This document shows, piece by piece, positions 1-10,228 of a stretch of DNA of 64,000 bases (the stretch's first letter is position 1; each line of letters begins with the position of its first letter). The translations under genes were made by a program, and so were the position numbers. The notes under the pieces were generated by a model. It saw only the letters and a program-made list of their open reading frames with translations. It was not told where the DNA came from and did no database searches. Source of the stretch: Chitinophaga agri (GTDB lineage Bacteria; Bacteroidota; Bacteroidia; Chitinophagales; Chitinophagaceae); assembly GCF_010093065.1 (NCBI RefSeq), contig NZ_CP048113.1, positions 558,001 through 622,000 on the forward strand. The letters are read 5' to 3'.

Positions 1-2
1 TA

Positions 3-137
3 AAGACCGGTGAACTGGTTCATGACGGCCTGTTGCCGGAACGTATATACTACACTGGTCTAAGGAGTGGAGATACCATCCCTGTCACGTTCAGAAAAGG
101 ATTGCTGGGAATCGTATTACCACCTGTTGCAAAATAA
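3..137 (+). CDS. C-terminal fragment of a CDS cut by the window edge
   Basis: An open frame enters from the left edge and stops at 135-137, giving 44 residues ending in L-P-P-V-A-K. The peptide contains alternating hydrophobic and polar stretches and could be the final beta-strand region of a secreted enzyme or receptor, but I do not recognise the family from so short a tail. It lies upstream of, and in the same direction as, the alpha/beta hydrolase at 247, with about 110 bases between. Confidence 0.5.
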   Translation, partial: KTGELVHDGLLPERIYYTGLRSGDTIPVTFRKGLLGIVLPPVAK

Positions 138-246
138 CGCGTTGACTCCTTTCCGCTTTGTATTGTCAAAATCCTCAGTTGAGGGTCACTGCGTTTTGCA
201 ACCAGCTCTTTTTAAAATAATTTAGTCGCCATAATTCAGTCTTTAG

Positions 247-1176
247 ATGAAATCCTCCATACTCACGCTGATCCTGCTATTTTCGATCAGTATTACCTAT
301 GCACAGCTACCTTACACAAAAGTATTTGGTGACAGTACCAGTAAACCGCTGATCTTTCTGCACGGCGGTCCGGGCAGCAACGCTGGCTCCTTTGAGCTCA
401 CCACCGCACAGGAGATCGCAGATATGGGGTATTTTGTCATCCTGTATGACCGGAGGGGAGAAGGCCGCTCGGCTGACCTGAAAGCGAAGTACACCTTCCG
501 TCAGACCTTCGACGATCTCAATGACCTCTATAAGCGTTTCGGTATAAAAAGGGCCACCCTGATCGGGTACAGTTTCGGTGGATTACTGGCGACCCTGTAT
601 GCAGAGAAGTATAGTGATAAAGTATCCTCACTGGTATTGGTGAGTTCACTGCTTTCCCTGCAGGACACGTATGCGGCCATCCTGGATAGATCAGGTGTTG
701 TTTTCAGGGAGAAGCATGATACTGCCGGACTACAGCAATTACAACAGGTGGCGGGAATGGACAGGAGTTCCATAGCTTTCAGGACGAACTGCTTTGCGCT
801 GGCCACGAAAAACGCCTTCTTTGATACCCCGCATCCTAATGAACGGGCTGTTGTATTAAACAAAAAGGTAAAAGAGGACGCTGTACTGACAAGCCTCCGG
901 GCTGATACCAGTACAGCGCCCGGCAGAGGATTCTGGCGGAATGAACATTATACCACCATTGATATTACACCTAAAATAGAAAAGCTCAGAGATAGTCATA
1001 TCAACATCTTCGCTTTCTATGGAAAGGATGACGGATTATTCGCTGCTACGCAGATAGACCGGCTGAAAACATTGATCGGTAGTGATCATGTATGGTACCT
1101 GGACGATTGCGCACATGCTGCGTTCATCGATCAGCAGACCCTCTTTATGGAAGCGATCGCTTCCTGGATCAGGTAA
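247..1176 (+). CDS. Secreted alpha/beta hydrolase (proline iminopeptidase-like, S33 type)
   Basis: A 309-residue protein with a signal peptide at about 1-19 (cut after T-Y-A-Q). The alpha/beta-hydrolase fold is shown by the oxyanion motif H-G-G-P-G-S-N near residue 40, the nucleophile elbow G-Y-S-F-G-G near 108, a late acid in Y-G-K-D-D-G and a C-terminal catalytic His in D-D-C-A-H-A-A. The H-G-G-P-G motif is typical of prolyl aminopeptidases and related S33 peptidases, but the substrate cannot be read from sequence. It is probably periplasmic. Its stop lies three bases from the end of the convergent gene at 1180. A plain esterase is an equally possible function. Confidence 0.85.
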   Translation: MKSSILTLILLFSISITYAQLPYTKVFGDSTSKPLIFLHGGPGSNAGSFELTTAQEIADMGYFVILYDRRGEGRSADLKAKYTFRQTFDDLNDLYKRFGIKRATLIGYSFGGLLATLYAEKYSDKVSSLVLVSSLLSLQDTYAAILDRSGVVFREKHDTAGLQQLQQVAGMDRSSIAFRTNCFALATKNAFFDTPHPNERAVVLNKKVKEDAVLTSLRADTSTAPGRGFWRNEHYTTIDITPKIEKLRDSHINIFAFYGKDDGLFAATQIDRLKTLIGSDHVWYLDDCAHAAFIDQQTLFMEAIASWIR

Positions 1177-1179
1177 GAC

Positions 1180-1734
1180 CTATTTACAGAATATCTTCTC
1201 CAGCAGCGTGTTGTTGTAATCCAGGTTATTGTGGAATACATTGTACAGTTCAGCTGCAATGGCCAGTGTCCGGTCTGCTGAACTATCTGCAGGGATCTCC
1301 TGCTGGTTTTCCAGGTAACGGATGATCTTACCATTTTTCACATAGATACGGTGCTCAATTCTGGAATCTTGTCCGTCGGCTGAACTACCTACGATCACTT
1401 CATAACTGAAGAAAAATTTACCCTCCCGGAAATAGTATTCTGTTGTCCAGCTGCCGTCACCTGCAGCGCCGGCATCAACGATCTTGAGGATGTCCTGCCC
1501 CTGGGTGAAACACTGGATACGTCCTTCCGGCGCACAGGAAAGTCCCTCATAGTTTATTTCCTCCTTCGCTAACTTTAAGGTGTTGATCTTTTGAAACTCA
1601 GCGCGGATAGATTTGATGTCTGCCTCACTGGCTGTGGGTATTTTAACGGATGTCTTCTGTTGCCCGCTAACTGTTATAGACGGCCAGCTCCATGCTAATA
1701 CGACCAATGCGGGGATAAGCAGTTTTTTCTTCAT
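1180..1734 (-). CDS. Secreted hypothetical protein
   Basis: A 184-residue protein with an N-terminal Lys-rich signal peptide (about 1-24). The mature part starts with a short helical segment (residues about 35-60), followed by a beta-rich region with many aromatic residues (E-Y-Y-F-R-E-G-K-F-F-F-S-Y) and an alternating strand pattern. It has three cysteines: two are only about eight residues apart near residues 67-75, and one is at the C-terminus. I do not recognise a family. It may be a small periplasmic protein. It converges with the hydrolase at 247-1176 and follows the acyltransferase at 1783 in the same direction with a 48-base gap, so the two could share a transcript. Confidence 0.7.
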   Translation of the reverse strand: MKKKLLIPALVVLAWSWPSITVSGQQKTSVKIPTASEADIKSIRAEFQKINTLKLAKEEINYEGLSCAPEGRIQCFTQGQDILKIVDAGAAGDGSWTTEYYFREGKFFFSYEVIVGSSADGQDSRIEHRIYVKNGKIIRYLENQQEIPADSSADRTLAIAAELYNVFHNNLDYNNTLLEKIFCK

Positions 1735-1782
1735 TTCAGTTTAAGGATAGTTAAAATATGAAGATAGGGGAATCCCGGCTAA

Positions 1783-2895
1783 TTATTGTGCCCGGTTTCC
1801 CTTCCTCTTAGCTGTCAGATACTTACGTACCGGTGTGTCATACGCCACCATCGCGATGTAGGCCAGACCCACCAATACCAGCAGACCTATGCAGATGATA
1901 CCGGTCAATTGTGCAGTACCGGGTTTGTACTGGGTATAGTAACCGGCAAATGCCCACATTACCGCATAATGTACCATGTAGAGCGGATAGGAGATCTTAC
2001 CGAAGAAATGACAGATGCCCTGTACCAGTTTGCCGGGTTGTGCGCCGGCGCCGAGTGCCAGCAGGAAAGGAAAATACAGGGTAACGATCACCAGTTCCAC
2101 CAGCCAGTTCTGTCGGAAGACTGGTATCAGCAATGCCAGCAGCAGTAAAACTGTCAGGCCGGAAAAACCCAGTTTATTCTTAATGATCATGTTATAACGA
2201 TAGACCAGCATCCCCGCGAGGAAAGAGAAGGCAATACGCGCGCCACCATGCCACCAGTTGTCACTGCTCCAGCCACCCATCAGGTTTTGTGCTGTGTAGG
2301 CAATATAGCCTAACCAGCCAGCGGCCAGTATCACCAGGATCAGTAATACACGTCTGTGAAGTTTCCATAGGATCACTCCATAAACAATATTGGCCACATA
2401 CTCCCAGAAAAGTGACCAGCACGGTGCATTCAGGCCGAACAGGTTGAAGGCTCTTTCTCCCATCACCGGAAAAGGCGCCATCAGGATAGACGCCAGGAAG
2501 ATGAGTGCCAGTTTCCCGAAGTTATAGCTTTCAGGTACGGATGCGAACGGGTCAAACAGAAAGGCCAGTAAACCCAGTACAGACCCGAGTACGACCAGCG
2601 GATGTAAACGAATGATACGGGAGATAAAGAACTCGCCAAGACCGATCTTCTCAATACGGTTATCATACGCATACGCAATCACAAAACCACTCAGGCAAAA
2701 GAAAAAGTCTACCGCCAGAAATCCGTGTCCGGCAAAGTTTGTCTTAGGATCGGTATATACTATTTCCAGAAAATGAAAGGCCACTACGACGATGGCCGCT
2801 ACACCACGTAGCCCGTCCAGTATCTCGAAATGTTGTTTTGTTTGCAGTAGATTCTTCCGCTCCGGCGGTGCTGTGATGGTCCCCGTAGTTATCAT
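1783..2895 (-). CDS. Acyltransferase 3 family membrane protein (OafA/YrhL type)
   Basis: A 370-residue polytopic inner-membrane protein with about ten hydrophobic segments. The N-terminus I-L-D-G-L-R-G-V-A-A, the conserved His in the first membrane segment (V-V-V-A-F-H-F), the stretch D-F-F-F-C-L-S-G-F and the R-I-I-R-L-H-P loop are characteristic of acyltransferase 3 enzymes. These move acetyl or other acyl groups onto extracytoplasmic sugars, such as O-antigen, exopolysaccharide or peptidoglycan. No partner glycan gene lies next to it, so the acceptor is unknown. The gene diverges from the hybrid sensor gene at 3027 with about 130 bases between. Confidence 0.9.
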   Translation of the reverse strand: MITTGTITAPPERKNLLQTKQHFEILDGLRGVAAIVVVAFHFLEIVYTDPKTNFAGHGFLAVDFFFCLSGFVIAYAYDNRIEKIGLGEFFISRIIRLHPLVVLGSVLGLLAFLFDPFASVPESYNFGKLALIFLASILMAPFPVMGERAFNLFGLNAPCWSLFWEYVANIVYGVILWKLHRRVLLILVILAAGWLGYIAYTAQNLMGGWSSDNWWHGGARIAFSFLAGMLVYRYNMIIKNKLGFSGLTVLLLLALLIPVFRQNWLVELVIVTLYFPFLLALGAGAQPGKLVQGICHFFGKISYPLYMVHYAVMWAFAGYYTQYKPGTAQLTGIICIGLLVLVGLAYIAMVAYDTPVRKYLTAKRKGNRAQ

Positions 2896-3026
2896 GATTC
2901 GATTAAAGTAAGTGCGGAAGATAGAAAAATAATTTCCAATTCCTGCTTCTATAATAAGTGTACATTAAACAATAAAACCGCTGAATAAATAAATTTCCTT
3001 ATTTTAACCGCAAAGAATACAGTATA

Positions 3027-6000
3027 ATGCGGTGGACAATGATGTTATGGCTATGCCTTGCAGCGAAATCTCTATTTGCTGCGGGTGAGCCGCCCAGAAA
3101 TCTAAGTATAGAAAATGGCCTATCCAACAACGCTGTATTAAACGTATACCAGGACTATAAAGGTTTCATGTGGTTCGGTACTTATGATGGTTTGAATCGT
3201 TATGATGGCTACAAATTCAAGATCTACAGAAATAAGATAGGCGATTCCACGTCCCTTATCGATAACGGGATATATACTATGGACGGCGACTCTGACCACC
3301 GGTTATGGATCGGCGGCAGAAAAGGTATCAGCGTGTTTGATCCGGTAACTGAACAGTTCTCCGTGGCCAGATTTGCTACCGGCAAACTGGTGCAGGGGAA
3401 CATTCATATTATAAAGGCCGGTAACGGCGGACTGGTACTCGTTGGTTCCGAGAATAATGGTCTGATACAGTTCAGCCAGTGGCCCGGCACCGGTAAACAG
3501 ATACCCCTGGAAAATAACATCAGCTATGAAGTCACCGCTATCGAATTCACACCTGATAAATCAGCCGCCTTTGTTTTCGTACAGCATGTAGGTCTTTGCA
3601 GATACGATTGCCGCAAAGGGACCATGACTGTGCTCAACCGTACTATCACACTTGGTAACTGCCTGAAGGCAGATAAGAAAGGGATGCTCTGGCTGGGTAC
3701 AGAGCAGGGCATTTTCAGTTATAATGATGGCTGGTCTGCCAACTATCTGAAAGAGAACTGCAATATCGTGAACCTTTGCGCCGATCAGGGGGGCGCTATA
3801 TGGGCCGGATCAGATGGTCATGGGATCTTTATCGCCAAAGATGGTCACGCAGCGCACAGTCAGCAGACACTGACCAGCAACGCGGTCTATTCTATCTGTG
3901 AAGACCGGGAAGGCCGTAAATGGATCGGTACCTTACGTGGCGGGGTCAATATCATTGACGCCCGCAAACACCTCTTTGAGCAGCATGCATTTACCGGCAC
4001 TGTAGAGAACTTTATCCTTTCCTTCTGTGAAGGTGCGGGCAGGCATGTCTGGATCGGTACAGATGGTGGTGGACTGAAATACTGGGACCGCGAAGCCAAT
4101 ACCTTTAAGATCTACAAATACAGCCCTGCCGTACCAGGTGCGCTCAGCAGCAACTTTATCACCAGCATGGTGCAGGACGGACAGGGCGATCTCTGGATCG
4201 CCACCTGGTTTGGTGGGCTGAACCGCTATAACCGCCAGCAGGATGCCTTTGAACAGTTTCACTGCTTCAATCCGTTCACAAAGGCAGAAGAAAATAACGT
4301 ATGGGTGGTCTATGAAGATGCCAGAAAACAGCTATGGGCCAGTACCACCAACAATGGTACACTGTACCTTTTCAATCGTGCAAAGAATAACTTCGAACTC
4401 TTTGATAAAACCCTCGTCAATATCCAGTGCCTTGCGGAAGATCGCAAAGGCAATATGTGGGGCGGTAATTATTCTGGTCTTATCAGAATAGACCGCGACA
4501 ACCGGCAGCACCACACCTTCCCCCTGGGATATACCGTTCGTTCCATCCATGAGGACAAACGCGGGAACCTCTGGGTGGGTACAGAAGGAGGAGGTTTACT
4601 ACTCGTAGATGGTGCGACCGGGAAATTCACCCGCTTCACGGAAGCAAATGGACTGCCCAGTAACACCATCCTGCGCCTGCTCGAAGATAATAAAGGCTTC
4701 CTCTGGCTCACCACTTTCAACGGACTGGCGAAGTTCGACCCGGTGCTGCATACTTCCCGTAACTTCTCCCGTTCTGATGGTCTGCAAAGCAACCAGTTTG
4801 CCTACAATGCCGCCCTGAGACTACGCTCCGGTGAGTTCCTGTTCGGAGGTATCAACGGGTTCAATGTCTTCTATCCGGATAGTATCTATGAACGGAGCAG
4901 CTTCGCCCCGGTATTCCTGACCGGTATCCGGATCAATAACAGCCCGGTACAGCAGCAGACCGACCTCGTGTCCGCACGCTCCCTGGAGAATATTGAAGAG
5001 GTGACCATTCCGTATAATAAGGCGGCCATTTCCCTGGATTTTGTCTCACTGGAATACACATCTCCCGATAAGATCAGCTATGCCTATTTACTGGATGGCT
5101 GGGACAAGAACTGGAATGATGCGGGGGAAGCCCGGTCAGCTAACTATACCCGTTTGCAGGAGGGCCGGTACACCTTTAGGGTCCGGGCGACCAACGCGGA
5201 TGGTAAATGGGGGGAGGAACTACCATTACTGAAAGTCATTGTCCTGCCGCCCTGGTACAGAACGGCCTGGGCATACCTGGCTTATCTCGTACTTATCTCC
5301 CTGGTGATCTATGGTTATATAAAATATAAGTCCCGCCAGGAAAGATTGAAGTATGAGATCAAGCTTGCACACCTGGAAAGCGAAAAGGAAAAAGAGATCA
5401 ATGAAAAGAAACTCTCCTTCTTCACCAATATTTCACACGAGTTCAGAACGCCGCTGACACTGATCATCAATCCGCTCAAAGAGCTGAAAGATAATGAGAA
5501 ACTGGGTGTTGTTTACCGAAATGCCAGAAGACTACTCAGTCTCGTGGATCAGCTGCTGTTATTCCGTAAGGCAGGTAACGACGAACTGAAAGTCGCCCGC
5601 TTCGACATCGTGGCGCTCTGTAATGAAGTGTTCCTCTGTTTCACCCAGCAGGCAGAAACCCGGCATATCAGTTACCAGTTCGTGACGGCCGATGCGGCAG
5701 CCGATGTATATGCCAACTATGAACAGATTGAGATCGCATTATTTAACCTGCTCTCCAACGCCTTCAAGTTTACGCCGGATGGCGGGCAGATCTCCTGCGA
5801 GGTGACTGGTACCGCCAGTGAGGTAAAGATCACGGTCACTGATTCGGGATCGGGCATCCCAGCGCATATGCAAAGCCGCATCTTCGACAAGTTCCAGCAG
5901 GCCGACAGTACACAGACTGGTTTCGGGATCGGTTTATACCTCGTGAAGCAATTCATTGAAAACCATCATGGTAAAGTGACTTTCAATAGTACGGTGGGGC

Positions 6001-6962
6001 AGGGGACTGTGTTCTCCCTCCACCTGCTGACCGGCTCCGCTCACTTTGAAGCAGCCCAACTGATCACCGAACCGGTAAAGAAGTCCCCTATCCTGGATGA
6101 ACTGATAGAGGATGTCTACAGTAAGCCGGCCAAACCTGCCGTTTCGGAAGCACTGATCACAGAAAAGAAATCCATGCTGCTGATAGATGACAATGCCGAG
6201 ATCCGGGGCTACCTGCGGCAGCTGTTTGCCGATAAATATATCATTTATGAGGCGGAGAATGGCACCGACGGATTTGCTGCTGTAGAGAAATATGTGCCCG
6301 ACCTGGTCATCAGCGATATCCAGATGGAAGGCATGGACGGGCTGGCACTCTGCCGGAAAATAAAGGAAACGGAAGCCTTCTGCCATATCCCGGTCATCCT
6401 GCTGACGGCGGCGTCTTCCCAGGAGGTCCGGCTGGAAGGGATCGAAGGCGGGGCGGACGATTATATTACCAAACCATTTGATAATGAACTGTTAATGGTG
6501 AAGGTGCAGACGATCCTGAAGAACCGGAACCTGCTCAGAGAGTATTTCCTGGAAAGGATCACCCTGAAACGCAGTGACCTGAAAGTACCTGCTGAATACC
6601 AGGACTTCCTGAAAAAATGTATCGAGATCGTAGAAACCAACATCGGCAACGAGGATTTTTCTATTAAGACCTTCACCCAGGCTATCGGTATGAGCCATTC
6701 AAGCCTGTATAAAAAAGTGAAGTCCATATCCGGTCAAACCATCAACGCCTTTATCCGCTCTATCCGTTTGCGGAAAGCAGCAGTATTGATGCTGAAAGAG
6801 AACTATACGGTCAACCAGGCTGCCTTTCAGGTGGGGATCGGGGACATTAAATACTTCAGGGAGCAGTTTTTTAAGTTGTTCGGAATGAATCCTTCCGAGT
6901 ACGTGAAGAAATACCGGCACTCTTTTACAGAAGACCTGACAGTGGTCAGATCAGATGCCTGA
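3027..6962 (+). CDS. Hybrid two-component system regulator (HTCS) of the galactan PUL
   Basis: A 1311-residue one-protein signalling system. It has a signal peptide at 1-18, then a long series of two-component-regulator propeller repeats (W-x-G-T-x-x-G-L-x-x-Y motifs, about 25-640) forming the periplasmic sensor, then a Y_Y_Y domain (about 670-740) and one membrane span near 745-765. The cytoplasmic part has a HisKA domain with His804 in S-H-E-F-R-T-P, a HATPase domain (about 895-1010), a receiver domain with phospho-acceptor Asp1097 in I-S-D-I-Q-M, and a C-terminal AraC-type DNA-binding domain (about 1195-1300). Proteins of this class bind an oligosaccharide from the target glycan and switch on the adjacent PUL. 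It is directly upstream of SusC, SusD, GH30 and GH35, which it probably controls. Confidence 0.96.
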   Translation: MRWTMMLWLCLAAKSLFAAGEPPRNLSIENGLSNNAVLNVYQDYKGFMWFGTYDGLNRYDGYKFKIYRNKIGDSTSLIDNGIYTMDGDSDHRLWIGGRKGISVFDPVTEQFSVARFATGKLVQGNIHIIKAGNGGLVLVGSENNGLIQFSQWPGTGKQIPLENNISYEVTAIEFTPDKSAAFVFVQHVGLCRYDCRKGTMTVLNRTITLGNCLKADKKGMLWLGTEQGIFSYNDGWSANYLKENCNIVNLCADQGGAIWAGSDGHGIFIAKDGHAAHSQQTLTSNAVYSICEDREGRKWIGTLRGGVNIIDARKHLFEQHAFTGTVENFILSFCEGAGRHVWIGTDGGGLKYWDREANTFKIYKYSPAVPGALSSNFITSMVQDGQGDLWIATWFGGLNRYNRQQDAFEQFHCFNPFTKAEENNVWVVYEDARKQLWASTTNNGTLYLFNRAKNNFELFDKTLVNIQCLAEDRKGNMWGGNYSGLIRIDRDNRQHHTFPLGYTVRSIHEDKRGNLWVGTEGGGLLLVDGATGKFTRFTEANGLPSNTILRLLEDNKGFLWLTTFNGLAKFDPVLHTSRNFSRSDGLQSNQFAYNAALRLRSGEFLFGGINGFNVFYPDSIYERSSFAPVFLTGIRINNSPVQQQTDLVSARSLENIEEVTIPYNKAAISLDFVSLEYTSPDKISYAYLLDGWDKNWNDAGEARSANYTRLQEGRYTFRVRATNADGKWGEELPLLKVIVLPPWYRTAWAYLAYLVLISLVIYGYIKYKSRQERLKYEIKLAHLESEKEKEINEKKLSFFTNISHEFRTPLTLIINPLKELKDNEKLGVVYRNARRLLSLVDQLLLFRKAGNDELKVARFDIVALCNEVFLCFTQQAETRHISYQFVTADAAADVYANYEQIEIALFNLLSNAFKFTPDGGQISCEVTGTASEVKITVTDSGSGIPAHMQSRIFDKFQQADSTQTGFGIGLYLVKQFIENHHGKVTFNSTVGQGTVFSLHLLTGSAHFEAAQLITEPVKKSPILDELIEDVYSKPAKPAVSEALITEKKSMLLIDDNAEIRGYLRQLFADKYIIYEAENGTDGFAAVEKYVPDLVISDIQMEGMDGLALCRKIKETEAFCHIPVILLTAASSQEVRLEGIEGGADDYITKPFDNELLMVKVQTILKNRNLLREYFLERITLKRSDLKVPAEYQDFLKKCIEIVETNIGNEDFSIKTFTQAIGMSHSSLYKKVKSISGQTINAFIRSIRLRKAAVLMLKENYTVNQAAFQVGIGDIKYFREQFFKLFGMNPSEYVKKYRHSFTEDLTVVRSDA

Positions 6963-6998
6963 AAAAAGGGGGTAAAATATGAATCTACCCCCTTTTTT
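6962..6998 (+). terminator. Hairpin terminator after the HTCS gene
   Basis: A perfect 13-bp inverted repeat (A6-G5-T-A at 6962-6974 against T-A-C5-T6 at 6986-6998) with an 11-base loop. The right arm ends in a run of six T. It overlaps the HTCS stop codon region and separates the regulator from the SusC-led operon. The left arm starts with six A, so it could also act on the minus strand. Confidence 0.8.
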
Positions 6999-7108
6999 AA
7001 GTGATTTACCCCCTCTGTCAGTCACTTTTATCCTCCTAATTTGGGCTCATAAATACCACGTAAACATAGTACAACCAACTATCAGTCAATTTTAAAGGAA
7101 AGTACGTT

Positions 7109-10100
7109 ATGAAAAAATGCTTATCTATGATAGTGAAGTCAGCTTCACTACGGCAATGGCTCCTTATCCTCCTTTTTTTGCTCTCACTGGCACCTGGGCT
7201 TTATGCGCAGAAGCAGTCCGTTGCAGGAAGGGTTACTGAGGGAAAGGATGCATTACCAGGGGTAAGTGTCCGGGTTAAGGGGACTAACCAGGGAACACTT
7301 ACAAATGAACAGGGCCGCTTTACACTGTCCGTGGCCAACGGTGATACCCTGATCTTCAATCACATGGGCTATACTCCACAGGAAGTTATTGTAAAAGGAG
7401 GGGCGCCGATCAATATCACCCTCTCCACTAACACACAGAATGTCAATGAGGTGGTCGTTGTTGGTTACGGTACCCAGAAAAAGGCAACCCTGACCGGTTC
7501 TATATCTGTGGTGAAAGGTTCCGACATCGTTAAAAGCCCGCAGCCTAACGTATCCAATGCACTGGCGGGACGCTTTTCCGGTGTGATCACCAATAACAGG
7601 TCCGGTGAGCCGGGTTATGACGGCTCCAGCGTGACAGTCCGTGGGCTGGCGACGCCGGGTAACAATGATGTACTGATCGTGGTAGATGGTGTACCCGGAC
7701 AGATCGGTGGTCTGGACAGGCTGGACCCGAATGATATCGAGAGTATCAGCGTACTGAAAGATGCATCCGCTGCTGTTTATGGTAGCCGTGCAGCGAACGG
7801 AGTGATCCTGGTAACCACCAAACGTGGTAAGACCGGTAAACCAGCTATCAGCTACAGCTTCAACCAGGGTTTTTCTTCTCCTACCAGACTGCCTAAAATG
7901 GCAGATGCAGCTACCTATGCGGAGATCGTGAATGAGATCCGTTATTATGGTACGCCGGCTGGTGGTATGAACCAGGTATATTCCGCCGATGAGATCCGGA
8001 AATTCAGAGATGGTTCCGATCCGCTGAACTATCCCAATACCGACTGGCAGAAAGAAACGCTGAGGAAAGTGGCGTTGCAGAATCAGCACAACCTTTCTGT
8101 AAGTGGTGGTACTGACAACGTAAGGTATTACGCTTCCCTGGGTATGATCAAACAGAATGGTATTTATAAGCAGGGGGTTACTGAATACAATCAGTACAAC
8201 TTCCGCTCAAATATCGATGCAGATGTGACCAAGAGACTGAAAGTGGGTATTTACCTTTCCGGCCGTCAGGAAGACCGTCTGTATCCTCAAACGGGTGCCG
8301 GTGATATCTTCCGCTCCATCTATCGCGCTTATCCGACTGTAGCGCCACGTTATCCGAACGGACTGCCAACCGCTGGTATCGAAAATAATAACCCTGTGTT
8401 GCAGGTGACGGATATCGGTGGTGTGAACAGGAACCCTACACAGGTATTCAATGGTATCCTCAAAGGTAGCTATCTGATCCCGGGTGTAGATGGACTGTCA
8501 ATGGACGGTTTCTTCTCCGTGGATAAATCCTGGAGCTTCTCCAAATCATTCAGCAAACCTTACTCAGTATATCAGTACAATAAAACTACTGATACCTATA
8601 ATAAAAATATCATCGGAGGTTCTGCCGGTGCAGCGTCGCTTACACAGGGACAGCTGAACCGCTCACAGGTGACTTCCAACATCAAACTGAACTATGTTAA
8701 GAAGTTTGGTCCGCATGATATCAGTGCGTTCGTAGCCTATGAACAGAGCAGGATCGCGCAGGATAGTATGGGTGCCTACAGAATTAACTTCCCGACACCC
8801 GCTACACCTGAACTGTCTCAGGGTGGTGCCGCTGCCGGCGACAGGGGCAACTCAGGTAACAGCTACAATTTCACCAGAAAAAGTTACTTCGGCCGGCTGG
8901 CTTACAACTACCAGGAGAAATACCTGCTGGAAGCACAGGCGCGTATAGATGGTTCTTCTACCTTCCCTAAAGGCAATCAGTATGGTTTCTTCCCATCTGT
9001 ATCTGCAGGATGGAGAGTGTCTCAGGAAGACTGGTTCAAGTCGGTGAGCTTTATCGATGACCTGAAACTAAGAGGTTCCTATGGTACCCTGGGTAATGAC
9101 AACGTGGGACTGTTCCAGTATTATGACAACTACTCTTTCAATAACCAGTATGTACTCGGTGGTGCTATACAGCCCGGTATTGACCTGATCAAACTGGGTA
9201 ATGCCGGTATTACCTGGGAAACAGCTAAGAAACTGGACGTCGGTATCAATGCACAGTTCCTGAAGCATTTCAACTTTGAGTTCATCTATTTCCAGCAGAA
9301 ACGTTCCAACATCCTGGCACTGAGAAATGCTTCTATCCCCCAGATGACCGGTATCGTGAATCCGAATGGTAGCCAGTCACTGGTGCCTTTTGAGAACATC
9401 GGTAAAGTGAACAGCAAAGGTCTGGAAGCAACCCTGGGGTATAACAATCAAACCAAAGGTGGTCTGCACTACAGCATCAATGGTAACATCACCTATGCAA
9501 AGAGCAAGATCATCTTCCTGGATGAACCAGCTGGTGCACTGGATTACCAGCGCATCACCGGCAGACCGCTCAACACCTATCTGCTGTATAACGCCATCGG
9601 TATCTTCCAGTCACAGGAAGAGATCAATAAGACACCTCACATCACCGGTGCGAAGCCTGGTGACCTGATCTATGAGGACTATAACAAAGATGGCAAGATC
9701 GATGGTAATGACCCTGTAAGATCCAAGTATGGCAATATTCCGGAAATCACCTACGGTGTGGTAATGAGCGCTGACTATAAAGGTGTGGACCTGTCTATCG
9801 TTGTATCAGGACAAACACGCGTAAGCCAGTATGTATTACCTGAATCCGGTACTATCGGTAACTTCTATAGCAGCTGGGCTGACAACCGCTGGAGCCCCAC
9901 CAACATGGGTGGTAACTATCCAAGAGTGGATGAAAGAGCTTCTTCTTCTGTGAACGGTGGCCTGTATCAGAACAACTTCTGGCTGAATGATGCGTCCTTC
10001 GTACGTCTGAAGAACGTGGAACTGGGCTACACCCTGAACAGCAACCTGCTTTCCAGAATGAAACTTGCTGGCGTGCGGATTTACGCCAACGCATTTAACC

Positions 10101-10210
10101 TGTTCACCATTACCAAAGTGAAAGATTATGATCCGGAAGGTAACAGCGGCAGCGGCCAGTTCTATCCGCAGCAGCGTATCGTGAATGCAGGCGTGAACGT
10201 TAAATTTTAA
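7109..10210 (+). CDS. SusC/RagA-type TonB-dependent outer-membrane transporter (galactan PUL)
   Basis: A 1033-residue protein with a signal peptide ending near L-Y-A-Q, then a carboxypeptidase-D-like regulatory domain (about 37-115), a TonB-box-like segment ending V-V-V-G-Y-G-T-Q, the plug domain with R-G-x-x-T-P-G-N-N-D-V-L-I-V-V-D-G and G-S-R-A-A-N-G-V-I, and a large 22-strand-type barrel ending in an aromatic-poor V-N-V-K-F. There is no STN domain, which fits control by an HTCS rather than by a sigma/anti-sigma pair. With the next gene it should form the SusCD pedal-bin complex that imports oligosaccharides. The SusD gene starts 18 bases after its stop. Confidence 0.97.
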   Translation: MKKCLSMIVKSASLRQWLLILLFLLSLAPGLYAQKQSVAGRVTEGKDALPGVSVRVKGTNQGTLTNEQGRFTLSVANGDTLIFNHMGYTPQEVIVKGGAPINITLSTNTQNVNEVVVVGYGTQKKATLTGSISVVKGSDIVKSPQPNVSNALAGRFSGVITNNRSGEPGYDGSSVTVRGLATPGNNDVLIVVDGVPGQIGGLDRLDPNDIESISVLKDASAAVYGSRAANGVILVTTKRGKTGKPAISYSFNQGFSSPTRLPKMADAATYAEIVNEIRYYGTPAGGMNQVYSADEIRKFRDGSDPLNYPNTDWQKETLRKVALQNQHNLSVSGGTDNVRYYASLGMIKQNGIYKQGVTEYNQYNFRSNIDADVTKRLKVGIYLSGRQEDRLYPQTGAGDIFRSIYRAYPTVAPRYPNGLPTAGIENNNPVLQVTDIGGVNRNPTQVFNGILKGSYLIPGVDGLSMDGFFSVDKSWSFSKSFSKPYSVYQYNKTTDTYNKNIIGGSAGAASLTQGQLNRSQVTSNIKLNYVKKFGPHDISAFVAYEQSRIAQDSMGAYRINFPTPATPELSQGGAAAGDRGNSGNSYNFTRKSYFGRLAYNYQEKYLLEAQARIDGSSTFPKGNQYGFFPSVSAGWRVSQEDWFKSVSFIDDLKLRGSYGTLGNDNVGLFQYYDNYSFNNQYVLGGAIQPGIDLIKLGNAGITWETAKKLDVGINAQFLKHFNFEFIYFQQKRSNILALRNASIPQMTGIVNPNGSQSLVPFENIGKVNSKGLEATLGYNNQTKGGLHYSINGNITYAKSKIIFLDEPAGALDYQRITGRPLNTYLLYNAIGIFQSQEEINKTPHITGAKPGDLIYEDYNKDGKIDGNDPVRSKYGNIPEITYGVVMSADYKGVDLSIVVSGQTRVSQYVLPESGTIGNFYSSWADNRWSPTNMGGNYPRVDERASSSVNGGLYQNNFWLNDASFVRLKNVELGYTLNSNLLSRMKLAGVRIYANAFNLFTITKVKDYDPEGNSGSGQFYPQQRIVNAGVNVKF

Positions 10211-10228
10211 TCCGTAAAAATTCCATCG

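Noticed and set aside
7253..8089. A 278-residue open frame on the minus strand
   Set aside because: Antisense to the SusC gene of the galactan PUL, with His/Ile/Thr-rich shadow composition and no start context.
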